Below, piece by piece: positions 16,781 through 24,965 of a stretch of DNA of 64,000 nt (positions are counted from its first letter, which is position 1; each line of letters begins with the position of its first letter). The translations under genes were made by a program, and so were the position numbers. The DNA comes from Bdellovibrionales bacterium (lineage in GTDB: Bacteria; Bdellovibrionota; Bacteriovoracia; Bacteriovoracales; Bacteriovoracaceae). The DNA lies in assembly GCA_018646675.1 (NCBI GenBank), contig JABGUH010000024.1, positions 118,648-182,647 on the forward strand, written 5' to 3'. The notes beneath the pieces are model-generated. The model saw only the letters and a program-made list of their open reading frames with translations, did not search any database and had not been told where the DNA came from.

Positions 16781-16810
16781 ACCGACAAGTTTGTTAAGGG
16801 CGATGTCGGT
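16781..16810 (+). promoter_or_regulatory. Leader hairpin upstream of the hydrolase gene
   Basis: ACCGACA (16781-16787) pairs with TGTCGGT (16804-16810), with a 16-nt loop, 26 bp before the ATG at 16837. It is followed by TTAATCAAATTT. No SD is evident at this gene, so the hairpin may lie in a leader or be a weak terminator for transcripts from the left. Confidence 0.35.
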
Positions 16811-16836
16811 TTAATCAAATTTACAAGTGGTATCTA

Positions 16837-17697
16837 ATGAAAAAGTTTCTCTATTCTATCCCTGTTTTTCTTCTAGCATCTACGCTTTTCCTTTTAAACC
16901 AGGCAATTGCAGGCCAGGTATGTGACATATTTATTCCTGGTTATAATGCAGAGAAATATGTGGAAAATGAGGACTATTTTGGCAGGTGGGATAAACAGGT
17001 ATATTGGAATAGTCAGCAGGAGATTCCAGCAGCGGCTGCTGAATTAGCACCTAAAATATTAGCGACAATTGATCAGCACTGCCCTCTAGGGAGTGCTGTG
17101 GTGATTCGAGCACATAGTTATGGTGTGTCGGTAGTTTCCTATATTTTGGGCAAGGGACATCGTTATGTCGGGCAGTTCCCACAACATGAATTTGTCAAAA
17201 TTTATCGTCGGGTATTTGCACTCTATAGCTATACTGGAGCTTTTCATGGAACTTCGATTATGGATATTCTCTGCTCTAATGGTTTAATTAACAAGTTGGC
17301 AGGTTATTTCTCTCAAGCATGTGTACTATCTCTTACCACCGCTACCAATCACCATCCATTTTTTTATATCTCTTCTGTTGGAGTACCGATTTATCTGATC
17401 TACTCGACCGACCGTTCTCCCTATGGTGGAGTACCTGGTATGGTTATATCGAAGTGGGGAATTAGCTGGACTCAATTTGCAATTGAGGGCAAACGCAATC
17501 AAAATGATAGTGTTCTACCAACATTCTCTACTCGTGGTTGTGCGACGACTGCCCCATTATTAAACTCAGATAGCAATTGTCTCAAGTTGGATCCGGACTA
17601 TATGCTCGATTTTCATTGGCTGGAATCTACCTCTCATAACGAATTTCTGGATAATCCCAGAATTATGTGGATGAAATATGAAACCACATCCCCCTAG
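16837..17697 (+). CDS. Secreted alpha/beta hydrolase (lipase/esterase-like)
   Basis: A 286-residue protein with a Sec signal peptide (residues 1 to about 26, cleavage after AIA). A nucleophile elbow AHSYG places the catalytic Ser at S94, after a predicted beta strand (AVVIR). LYSYTGAFHGT fits the lipase region after the nucleophile. Candidate acid and histidine residues are in QNDSVLP and in HNEFLDNP near the C-terminus. There are seven Cys in the mature part, so disulfides are likely. Substrate is unknown; lipase, esterase or thioesterase activity are all possible. The next gene overlaps by 20 bp, implying a functional pair. Confidence 0.72.
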   Translation: MKKFLYSIPVFLLASTLFLLNQAIAGQVCDIFIPGYNAEKYVENEDYFGRWDKQVYWNSQQEIPAAAAELAPKILATIDQHCPLGSAVVIRAHSYGVSVVSYILGKGHRYVGQFPQHEFVKIYRRVFALYSYTGAFHGTSIMDILCSNGLINKLAGYFSQACVLSLTTATNHHPFFYISSVGVPIYLIYSTDRSPYGGVPGMVISKWGISWTQFAIEGKRNQNDSVLPTFSTRGCATTAPLLNSDSNCLKLDPDYMLDFHWLESTSHNEFLDNPRIMWMKYETTSP

Positions 17698-18832
17698 TCA
17701 CCGTTACTACTTTATCGGTGTTTACTTACTACTCATGGGGTGGTGGTTGGCTGGAGTTATTCCAGTAGATCAGGATGAGAACTCGGTGAATCAAGTTGTA
17801 GCTGGGGTTGCAACTAATGCTAGCCTGGTTAAACAGGGAGCAAAGCAATCCAACCGTCTGTCTAAAGCAGGTGGCCGTTCTCCAGCATCGATCAGTTCAC
17901 CGTTAGTTGAGCAGTATCCAGTTTTGTCTGCACAAAAAAAGGCAGAGATGCCAGTTTGGATTGAACGCTCTCTGCAAAAATATCAAAAAACCGCCGGGCT
18001 TCCAAATGAGATTCAGGACTATACCGATCGCAACCAACATTCAGATCCCTTATCGGAACGTTTTAAAGTTGATCATTCAATCTTTCATAATGAGGAGTCA
18101 GGATTCTCTGTACGTAGTTGGCGGGATAAAAAGATCTATCACAAACCAAGCGATCTGCAGATGAATTTATATGTAAGTGTGGAGTGTCATGATGAGTGTG
18201 GCCAGATAGAATCTATTCGGGCGAATGTGTTTGACTTGGCAAAGTCACAACAGGTGGCATCGATTGGTTATAAAAGATCAACGAGAGAGGCTAATCAATA
18301 TTCAGCCTCTCTACCATTGAAAGAGTTACATGGCCGTTATTGGGCCAAAATTGTCGTTCAGATGGATGATGGTGAAATTCGATTGACAGAAGCTTTTGAC
18401 GTTTGGAATCAACCGGTGGTATATGCCAACAAAATGCGGGACGATCTTGATAGTGCTGGCAATTTAAGATTAGGTTTTTTATTAGACAGTAAAAAGGCGG
18501 GATACTACCTGTTGGAGTGCTCAATTTTAAATGTAGAGCATGAGATGCTTGCCAAAGTGGAGTCATTTAAGAGGCTTGAGGCTGGCAATCAATGGGGTGA
18601 GATTGCGGTGCATGGTAGTTACTTCTACCAGAAAAAAATGGACGGTCCATTCTATGTATCAAGTATAACCATCAAAGAGGTGGACCCAAATACTTTGAAT
18701 TCATTTGGGGATAGCTATTTTACGGTGAAGCGTATGACTAATTTATATCAGTGGGAGGAGTTTAATCGAACCCCATATGTTAACCGAGTGATCACAGATA
18801 AAATTAAAATGTTTGACTCCACTTTTCGCTAG
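17678..18832 (+). CDS. Membrane-anchored periplasmic protein paired with the hydrolase
   Basis: A 384-residue protein. A single N-terminal membrane segment (about 11-28: IGVYLLLMGWWLAGVI) is followed by a low-complexity linker rich in Ser, Ala, Gln and Lys to about residue 130. Residues 140-384 look like two beta-sandwich modules with regular strands (for example LQMNLYVSVECHDECG, GRYWAKIVVQMDDG, LRLGFLLDSKKAGYYLLEC). I do not recognise the family. The topology suggests a periplasmic anchor or chaperone for the secreted hydrolase, similar in layout to lipase plus foldase pairs. The foldase motif RxxFDYxLSA is absent, so that function is not claimed. Confidence 0.72.
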   Translation: MKPHPPSHRYYFIGVYLLLMGWWLAGVIPVDQDENSVNQVVAGVATNASLVKQGAKQSNRLSKAGGRSPASISSPLVEQYPVLSAQKKAEMPVWIERSLQKYQKTAGLPNEIQDYTDRNQHSDPLSERFKVDHSIFHNEESGFSVRSWRDKKIYHKPSDLQMNLYVSVECHDECGQIESIRANVFDLAKSQQVASIGYKRSTREANQYSASLPLKELHGRYWAKIVVQMDDGEIRLTEAFDVWNQPVVYANKMRDDLDSAGNLRLGFLLDSKKAGYYLLECSILNVEHEMLAKVESFKRLEAGNQWGEIAVHGSYFYQKKMDGPFYVSSITIKEVDPNTLNSFGDSYFTVKRMTNLYQWEEFNRTPYVNRVITDKIKMFDSTFR

Positions 18833-18876
18833 GGTTTGAGGGTTGCACAAAATAGCTGTTCAGTAGCAGATAGTAG

Positions 18877-19527
18877 CTACTGTCCCATGGGCTTTGTGCA
18901 TAGCTTGGCCAACACACATTGGGAGCAGCGAGGCTTCTTGGCGTTGCAGATACTTCTTCCATGCCAGATCAATAGATGGCTTAACATCGTCCATTTGCTA
19001 CGGGGAAAGAGGGGAATCAGGTCCTGTTCTATTTTATTAGGGTCTGACGACATGGTTAGATCTAAGAGATTGGAGATTCGTTTGACATGAGTATCAACGA
19101 CGATGCCATGATTAATGTTAAAAGCATTTCCTAGAATAACATTAGCCGTTTTTCGACCAACTCCGGACAGTTTTATCAGCTGATCCATTTCACGTGGCAC
19201 CTCTCCCTGATGGAGAGAGACAACTTGTAAGGCACAGTTAATCAGATTTTTAGCCTTATTTCGATAGAACCCGGTAGAGTGGATGACCTTCTCCAGCTCA
19301 GATGGCTTGGCGCTAGCAAGTTGCTTAAAAGTGGGGTATTTTTTAAAAAGGGCGGGAGTGACCATGTTAACTCGCACATCTGTGCATTGGGCTGAGAGTA
19401 TGGTGGCAACAAGTAGTTGATAGGGGTTTTGATGATCAAGTTCACAATGAGCATTAGGATACTCTAAATTTAAAATCCGGTAGATTTTGGTTGCCCGCTG
19501 TTTGGTACTTTGGATAGGTTGTTTCAT
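18877..19527 (-). CDS. nth: Endonuclease III (base-excision DNA glycosylase/AP lyase)
   Basis: A 216-residue enzyme that removes oxidised pyrimidines and cleaves abasic sites. It has the helix-hairpin-helix LIKLSGVGRKTANVILG with the catalytic Lys. The catalytic Asp is in VDTHVKRISNLL. A C-terminal 4Fe-4S cluster is formed by C-x6-C-x2-C-x5-C cysteines in CNAKKPRCSQCVLAKLC. Length matches E. coli Nth (211). It is the only minus-strand gene between 16.8 and 43.9 kb and sits alone, convergent with the gene at 17678 and divergent from the sigma-54 activator. Confidence 0.96.
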   Translation of the reverse strand: MKQPIQSTKQRATKIYRILNLEYPNAHCELDHQNPYQLLVATILSAQCTDVRVNMVTPALFKKYPTFKQLASAKPSELEKVIHSTGFYRNKAKNLINCALQVVSLHQGEVPREMDQLIKLSGVGRKTANVILGNAFNINHGIVVDTHVKRISNLLDLTMSSDPNKIEQDLIPLFPRSKWTMLSHLLIWHGRSICNAKKPRCSQCVLAKLCTKPMGQ

Positions 19528-19574
19528 TTTTGAAATATCTCATAAAAAAATAAAAAAAAAGTTTTCATCTACTC

Positions 19575-19616
19575 TTAACTGTTATTTGTACGGTTTGCAG
19601 TTAAAACCGTCAACTG
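19575..19616 (+). promoter_or_regulatory. Leader with mutually exclusive hairpins before the sigma-54 activator
   Basis: TTAACTG (19575-19581) can pair with CAGTTAA (19598-19604). ACGGTTT (19590-19596) can pair with AAACCGT (19604-19610). CAGTT (19598-19602) can also pair with AACTG (19612-19616). These structures compete, as in attenuators or switches, and end about 4 nt before the SD GGAG (19620-19623). No ligand-binding core is recognised. Alternatively these are protein-binding half sites. Confidence 0.45.
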
Positions 19617-19629
19617 AATGGAGCTGAGA

Positions 19630-20613
19630 ATGCAGAACCGATTGAGTATTGAGAGACTATTTCAAGTGAAAGGAACTATTTTAATCACTGGTGAGAGTGG
19701 GACTGGCAAAAGTCATCTGGCCCGCCTGATCCATGACAACTCGGATAGGAGAGATGCTCCTTTTATTGCAGTTAATTTGGCAACATTGACTGATGATCTA
19801 TTGGCGTCTGAGCTATTTGGTCATGCCAAAGGAGCGTTTACAGGTGCCCACCAGCATAGAGTTGGACATTTAGAGAGTGTTGGGGCGGGAACGCTTTTTT
19901 TAGATGAAGTGGGGGAGTTATCTCTTTCAATGCAGAAGATGTTACTTCAGCTCCTAGAGGATGGAAGTTACTATCCGGTTGGCTCCTGTACCAAAAGAGT
20001 GATCAGTGGTCATATTATCGTCGCAACCAATCGGAACTTACAGGAGATGGTTTTACGGCAAGAGTTTCGAGAGGACCTATACTACCGCTTACGCATATTT
20101 CACTACTGTATGATTCCCTTACGGGAACAGCCTCAAAGGATTGCAGCTCTATTTAATAAATTGAAAAAAGATTTTGAACTGCAGTATCAGAAGAGGGTTG
20201 AGGTTGATAGTAAGTGCTGGGAACAACTTTGTTGCTATCGTTGGCCGGGAAATATTCGCGAGCTTAAGCACTGTGCAGAGTATCTGGTTGCAGTAACTCA
20301 AGGAGATCTGGCCCATCCCAGTGACCTACCAGAGTGGATGGGGTCTGATGGCAACAATTCTCATCAGGTGGCCGATACTTTCTCATTAATTTCATTTAAA
20401 GATGCGATAGCACAATTTGAGCAGCAGCTATTGCGTCAGGCGCTAAGTCGTAATGGTGGAAAGGTTAATCGAACGGCAAAAGAGCTAGAAGTGAGTAAGT
20501 CGACCCTAATTAGTAAAATCCGTCGCTATGAGATTAATATCTGGGAGATGAAAAGTATCGCCTATCAGGATCAATTTTGTGCGGTAGGTAATGATTTACA
20601 ACAGATGGCCTGA
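19630..20613 (+). CDS. Sigma-54-dependent transcriptional activator lacking a sensory domain
   Basis: A 327-residue bacterial enhancer-binding protein. The AAA+ domain starts almost at once: Walker A GESGTGKS near residue 21, the sigma-54 contact loop GAFTGA, Walker B with TLFLDEVGEL, and REDLYYRLRIF. A C-terminal Fis-type HTH is at about 275-315 (GGKVNRTAKELEVSKSTLISKI). There is no receiver or PAS domain, as in PspF, so control must come from another protein or from expression level. The ATG at 19630 has GGAG 6 nt upstream; the ATG at 19618 overlaps that SD. Likely targets are flagellar or pilus promoters (inference only). Confidence 0.9.
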   Translation: MQNRLSIERLFQVKGTILITGESGTGKSHLARLIHDNSDRRDAPFIAVNLATLTDDLLASELFGHAKGAFTGAHQHRVGHLESVGAGTLFLDEVGELSLSMQKMLLQLLEDGSYYPVGSCTKRVISGHIIVATNRNLQEMVLRQEFREDLYYRLRIFHYCMIPLREQPQRIAALFNKLKKDFELQYQKRVEVDSKCWEQLCCYRWPGNIRELKHCAEYLVAVTQGDLAHPSDLPEWMGSDGNNSHQVADTFSLISFKDAIAQFEQQLLRQALSRNGGKVNRTAKELEVSKSTLISKIRRYEINIWEMKSIAYQDQFCAVGNDLQQMA

Positions 20614-20635
20614 TCAGCTACTCTGGCAGGTAAGG

Positions 20636-21232
20636 ATGGGAAAATTTAAAGTAAAAGATCACTTTTATGAAAAGGCTAAAAAGGAGAATTTTTTAGCTCG
20701 TAGTATCTATAAACTACAAGAAATCGACAAAAAATATCGGGTATTATCCAAAGGTAATGCTGTTTTAGACCTTGGCTATCACCCCGGTTCATGGATTCAA
20801 TACAGCACGGAGGTAGTAGGAACGCATGGTAGAGTTGTTGGTATAGATCTACAGCCGGTTAATAAGAAATTAGCTCATCTTAAGAACTTATCTCTTTATC
20901 AGGCTGATATCTTCTCTATTGACCAGTTATCAGATCTAGAAGCCGATTCTCAGTTTGATACTGTTCTTTCTGATATGGCCCCTAGTACAACTGGTATTCG
21001 CTCTGTTGATCAGGATCGTAGCTTGAACTTAGTAGAGAAAGTTTTTACCCTATTCCCAATTTTCTTGAAAAAGGGTGGTAATATGGTTATCAAGGTATTT
21101 GATGGACATGATGCACAAATATATTTAAAGCAGGAAGGCAAGAAATTTGATTCATTTCAGTATCTTAAACCAGAATCAACTCGGCGCACAAGCAAAGAGT
21201 TTTTTGTAATTGGCAAAGGGTTTAGAGGTTAA
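20636..21232 (+). CDS. rlmE: 23S rRNA (uridine-2'-O) methyltransferase RlmE/FtsJ
   Basis: A 198-residue RrmJ/FtsJ-type enzyme that methylates the ribose of U2552 (E. coli numbering) in 23S rRNA using SAM. The K-D-K-E catalytic tetrad is visible: Lys in FLARSIYKLQEID, Asp in VLSDMAPSTTG, Lys in NMVIKVFDGHD and Glu in STRRTSKEFFVIGKGF. The SAM motif reads VLDLGYHPGSWIQ, where most family members have a smaller AAPGGW form. The start is the ATG at 20636 (MGKFKVKDHF), because an upstream ATG at 20591 lies within the activator gene and adds an unrelated segment. Confidence 0.93.
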   Translation: MGKFKVKDHFYEKAKKENFLARSIYKLQEIDKKYRVLSKGNAVLDLGYHPGSWIQYSTEVVGTHGRVVGIDLQPVNKKLAHLKNLSLYQADIFSIDQLSDLEADSQFDTVLSDMAPSTTGIRSVDQDRSLNLVEKVFTLFPIFLKKGGNMVIKVFDGHDAQIYLKQEGKKFDSFQYLKPESTRRTSKEFFVIGKGFRG

Positions 21233-21271
21233 CTCTCTACCCTTAGGCGCATCGCATTGGAAAATATAGTC

Positions 21272-22618
21272 ATGGGGCAAAAACTAGTTAAATTTTTTCA
21301 ATATCGTCGTCGTTGGATGGTTGTAATTTCATCGTTGATGTTAGCAGTAGTAATCTTCAATATTGGTGAGTCAAGGTACCGCAAAAGTGAAGCAGAGCGT
21401 CTACGTCGAATGCAGGCAGATCGTCATCAGACAATCTATGAGTCGATTAATCGATCTTTTCAAAGTGAGTTGGCGACCGCATGGCCGTCAGAGCTAAATT
21501 ACAACGATCAACAGCTAGAGATAGAGTATACCTTTCATTCTGGTCTAACCAAGAGGGCCAAGCGGATGTTCAAGCGCTATCGTCCTGATCATGGTGCAGT
21601 TGTTATTATCGATAATGCCACCGGAGAAATTTTGACCGCCATCGGTTATCAGCGGCAGGGAAATCGTTTTAATAATCATCTACCGTTTTCTAGCACTCAT
21701 CCCTCTGCTAGCCTGATTAAAATTGTTACTGCTGCTGAGTTATTGAGCAGTACTGATACATCTCGTCGCTCAGTTTTTTCCTATCGTGGAAAGGGGACAA
21801 CCCTTTATAAGTATCAATTGAGAAATGTTCGTACTAAGTGGACTCGCTATCAGACATTTGAGCGCGCCTTTGCTTTCTCGAATAATGTGATCTTTGGTAA
21901 GGCTGCAATTAAGAGTTTAAATGGAGTAGCACTTTATAATCGTGCCATGGATTTTGGTTTTAATCAAAACTTAATGAACGACGTTAATCTACCGGCATCT
22001 AATTTTATGATGCCAGAAAATCAATATAACTTAGCAGAGTTGGCTTCTGGTTTTAATCGAGAAACGACCATTAGCCCAGTTCATGCTGCATCGTTAGTTT
22101 CGATTGTGGCAAATGGTGGAGAGTTACGTTTTCCTCGAATTATCTCAAATGTATCTGCGAAAGCAGGTGGATCAGATAGTTATTGGAATAAGGAGCGTCA
22201 ACCGGAGCAAGTGCTGGACCCACTAGTTGCTAATGAACTTCGTAAGATGATGGATCAAACAGTAAAAATTGGAACCGCCAGAGGTAGTTTCTCCAAACTT
22301 CGTCGGAAATTGAAGCGTCAGCTATATGTGGGAGGAAAGACTGGGACACTTACCGGCGGAACTCCTCATGGTAAGAGGGACTGGTTTGTCGCTTACGCAA
22401 TTCCGCGTGATCAGAAATTTGGGGCCGGGATATCTGTCTGTGTGATGAATATTAATATCGACAAGTGGTATGTTCGTTCTGCTTACGTAGCGAAGGACTT
22501 GATTGAGTATTACTATAAGCATGTCTCTCCATTAAAGGAGAGAAAAAAAGATGGTAAAATGGCTAAAGAAGATATGAATTTATCGAAGCGCCAAATAGAT
22601 AAGCATGAGCAAGGGTGA
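21272..22618 (+). CDS. Penicillin-binding transpeptidase, single-pass membrane anchored
   Basis: A 448-residue protein with one N-terminal membrane helix (about 15-32) and a periplasmic penicillin-binding transpeptidase domain. The active-site triad motifs are SLIK (SxxK), SNN (SxN) and KTGT, the last inside GGKTGTLTGG. A region near residue 105 (HGAVVIIDNATGEILTAIG) matches the strand before the active site in class A and B PBPs. No glycosyltransferase domain is present. It should cross-link or remodel peptidoglycan, possibly at the septum, but the class cannot be fixed by eye. A TTG at 21257 is an alternative start. The end overlaps lepB by 14 bp. Confidence 0.87.
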   Translation: MGQKLVKFFQYRRRWMVVISSLMLAVVIFNIGESRYRKSEAERLRRMQADRHQTIYESINRSFQSELATAWPSELNYNDQQLEIEYTFHSGLTKRAKRMFKRYRPDHGAVVIIDNATGEILTAIGYQRQGNRFNNHLPFSSTHPSASLIKIVTAAELLSSTDTSRRSVFSYRGKGTTLYKYQLRNVRTKWTRYQTFERAFAFSNNVIFGKAAIKSLNGVALYNRAMDFGFNQNLMNDVNLPASNFMMPENQYNLAELASGFNRETTISPVHAASLVSIVANGGELRFPRIISNVSAKAGGSDSYWNKERQPEQVLDPLVANELRKMMDQTVKIGTARGSFSKLRRKLKRQLYVGGKTGTLTGGTPHGKRDWFVAYAIPRDQKFGAGISVCVMNINIDKWYVRSAYVAKDLIEYYYKHVSPLKERKKDGKMAKEDMNLSKRQIDKHEQG

Positions 22619-23384
22619 TAATATAAATCAGATAGCTCCTCTGGCCAGTCCGGAGATCACTAAACAGGGAAAGGGCAGAAAGAAGTGGTTGTTTGGACTT
22701 TTAACCAAAATCACCCTGATTGTTGTTACTATTCTTGCTTTTCGTTCAATCGTTTTTGAACCATTCCGGATACCTTCTGGCTCGATGATTCCCACCTTGA
22801 TGATTGGAGATTTTATTTTAGTAAATAAATTCACCTATGGTTGGAAGGTACCGTTTAGTGATTTTTTCTCTGATCCGATATATATATTTGGTAAAGAGGG
22901 ACCGGCGCGCGGTGATGTTATCGTTTTTAAGTATCCTAGAGATCCCAAAGTGAATTACGTTAAGAGAGTTGTTGGTCTGCCTGGGGATTTGGTGGAGATC
23001 AAAAATAAAAAACTTTTTGTAAATAATATAGAAGTTGAGATGGAATTGATTCCTAAATCTGCTGTTACTTGGGATATTGGGGAGAAATTTTCTGGTTATA
23101 ATCTGAATTTTTTTCGAGTTAATACTGGGAAACACCGTCATGCAGTAGTATTGGATGATGATAACTACTACAAGGTCAACTATGAGAAGCAGCGTGTTCC
23201 CAACGGACATTATTTTGTTCTTGGAGATAACCGTGACTTCTCCTATGACTCTCGGTTCTGGGGGCAGGTGCCTCATCGCTATATTAAAGGTAAGGCAATT
23301 CTGGTCTGGTTTTCAATGATTCTTCCAATCGGAAACAAGCAGTTTAAGCTTAATTCCAAGCGCATCGGCGAGGATATTATTTAG
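22605..23384 (+). CDS. lepB: Signal peptidase I
   Basis: A 259-residue inner-membrane serine protease that removes signal peptides from exported proteins. One membrane helix (about 28-46) precedes box B with the catalytic Ser (FRIPSGSMIPTL). The general-base Lys is in VNYVKRVVGLPGD, and GHYFVLGDNRDFSYDSRFWG forms box E. The sequence between these boxes is of ordinary length, and a final strand is rich in Lys. The gene overlaps the transpeptidase gene by 14 bp, so the two are co-transcribed. Confidence 0.95.
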   Translation: MSKGDNINQIAPLASPEITKQGKGRKKWLFGLLTKITLIVVTILAFRSIVFEPFRIPSGSMIPTLMIGDFILVNKFTYGWKVPFSDFFSDPIYIFGKEGPARGDVIVFKYPRDPKVNYVKRVVGLPGDLVEIKNKKLFVNNIEVEMELIPKSAVTWDIGEKFSGYNLNFFRVNTGKHRHAVVLDDDNYYKVNYEKQRVPNGHYFVLGDNRDFSYDSRFWGQVPHRYIKGKAILVWFSMILPIGNKQFKLNSKRIGEDII

Positions 23385-23432
23385 TATATTTCTTGACTAT
23401 ATATTCTTTGGTTTTAGGTATACATTTTTACT

Positions 23433-24878
23433 ATGCAAAGCTATCAGGAACTCGCCGCAGTTGTTGCGGATATTAATGACAGAATAGAGTGCCAGGGATC
23501 TGTGGAGCAGGGTATTCCCATTCAGAAGGCTTTTAGTACACCCCATTATATCACCTTAGGTTTACGCTTTATAGGACATACCTATACGCTCTATTTGGGG
23601 CGAGGGGGAGAGTATGGCGGTCTTTACGGGGAGACTAGCTCCCCCCCTGCACTCTACCGTGTCCGAGATCGCTATTTAGAGTATATTCGCAAACATCTAA
23701 GAGGGGGGCTGCTGACAAAAATAATGTTAGATCCCGGTGATCGGATTGTTGCCTTTCACTACTTGCGCTCGGGGAAGTTAAATATCTTTCAACTCTTTTG
23801 GCGCGGTAGAGTTTGCTATTTTAGCAATTGTTTTTATAACGAAGAAGGTATACGCCAAGTATTTCTATCGTGGCGTAAAAGTAGTGTGGAGGACTTGGAT
23901 CTCTATAATTCAGAGAATATTGGTAAAACTATTTTTAACATTTTTGACTCGGTTGGGCGTCGTAACGAAAGGATGGCGAATGATCAGGTGAAACCTCTTT
24001 CATCTCAGGTGTCCTCCGCTACGCTGATAGACTATTTTGAAAAATTAGATACGTTGAGTAAGAGTGCCAAGCCGATAGGCAGGGTGATGCGCAGAAAATC
24101 CACTTTTTTTAAGCGCAAGATAGGCAGAATTGAGGCCGATATTCAGAGAGTTGCGGCATGGAGGGAGCTCGAGCAGCTATTAGCAGGTGAGGCACTTGAA
24201 ATACCTGATGGGGAGATTATAGATGGACAGGAAAGAGTAACACTGTGTGGAATCAAGATAAAATTTACTAGGGGAAGTGGTTTTTATCAAAAGAGAGATC
24301 ATCTTTATCAAATAATTAAAAAATATCGAAGAGTTGAGCAGGAGCTTAGTCAGCGCCTGGTGGCCACTCAGAATGATTTTGCAAAATGGGAGGTGGCTGG
24401 AAATAAGCTAGACCATGCTGACTTTTTATCAAAGCAGCTCATCTCTCCATATTGGAAGGTTGATCAAAAACCAGCCGACAAAACAAGCCGAGGAGGAGTT
24501 CAGTTTAACTATCACCGTTTTACTCTTCCAAGTGGCGAAAAAATGGTATTGGGACTTGATGCTGCTAGCAATGATCACCTTAGGATTTCTTGGGCCAAGC
24601 GGGATGATTTTTGGTTCCATATTGAAGGTGAGCGGAGTGGACACTTGATTATTCGTAGTCAAAATATTTCTAGGCTATTAACCGACTATCTTGGTCTGAT
24701 TGGAGCAATTCTGGCAGAGTTCTCCGGATATCGTGGTGGGGAGGTTCCTATCATATATACTCAAGTTAAATATTTACGTGGAGTTAAGGGGGAGAGGGGG
24801 GCCGTAATTCCTCGTAAAGCGCACTATATTCAATCGATACCAGCTCAAAATTGGAGGGAAATTATTGCATTTAATTGA
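23433..24878 (+). CDS. NFACT/RqcH-like ribosome quality-control protein
   Basis: A 481-residue protein of the NFACT (Rqc2/RqcH, FbpA-type) family. Residues about 1-220 fit NFACT-N. A charged coiled coil spans about 230-350. The C-terminal NFACT-R (DUF814) domain is clear: FTLPSGEKMVLGLDAASND, DDFWFHIEGERSGHLIIRS and VKGERGAVIPRK. Relatives bind 50S subunits with peptidyl-tRNA and direct alanine tailing of stalled chains. At 481 residues it is shorter than Bacillus RqcH (about 570). No good SD precedes the ATG. Whether the residues for tRNA binding are kept cannot be judged by eye. Confidence 0.8.
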   Translation: MQSYQELAAVVADINDRIECQGSVEQGIPIQKAFSTPHYITLGLRFIGHTYTLYLGRGGEYGGLYGETSSPPALYRVRDRYLEYIRKHLRGGLLTKIMLDPGDRIVAFHYLRSGKLNIFQLFWRGRVCYFSNCFYNEEGIRQVFLSWRKSSVEDLDLYNSENIGKTIFNIFDSVGRRNERMANDQVKPLSSQVSSATLIDYFEKLDTLSKSAKPIGRVMRRKSTFFKRKIGRIEADIQRVAAWRELEQLLAGEALEIPDGEIIDGQERVTLCGIKIKFTRGSGFYQKRDHLYQIIKKYRRVEQELSQRLVATQNDFAKWEVAGNKLDHADFLSKQLISPYWKVDQKPADKTSRGGVQFNYHRFTLPSGEKMVLGLDAASNDHLRISWAKRDDFWFHIEGERSGHLIIRSQNISRLLTDYLGLIGAILAEFSGYRGGEVPIIYTQVKYLRGVKGERGAVIPRKAHYIQSIPAQNWREIIAFN

Positions 24879-24965
24879 TCGTAACTGCTTGTAAGCATAG
24901 AATAGAGGGTAGTATTGGCTGAATTGGATGCCATAAATTTTAACATTAATTCGAGGTTAGCACTG

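Larger units (their letters stand above)
16485..16836. other. AT-rich intergenic region carrying the DnaA-box cluster
   Basis: This 352-bp region has no gene. It holds five DnaA-box-like 9-mers (16507-16702), an AT-rich stretch between boxes 2 and 3 (about 16537-16610) suited to strand opening, and a 7-bp hairpin (16781-16810) upstream of the next gene. Gene orientation is mostly leftward on its left (4.2-14.6 kb) and mostly rightward on its right (16.8-62.7 kb). Confidence 0.7.

Noticed and set aside
17678..18832. Lipase-specific foldase (Lif) for the partner of the hydrolase
   Set aside because: Topology is similar, but the Lif motif RxxFDYxLSA is not found and the domain looks beta-rich, while Lif is helical.
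22818..23276. 152-codon open frame antisense to lepB
   Set aside because: Opposite strand of a well-supported essential gene; composition is typical of a mirror frame. No promoter or SD.
23393..23424. Sigma-70 promoter before the NFACT gene (TTGACT ... TATACA)
   Set aside because: Spacing is 20 bp, too long, so only a weak candidate.
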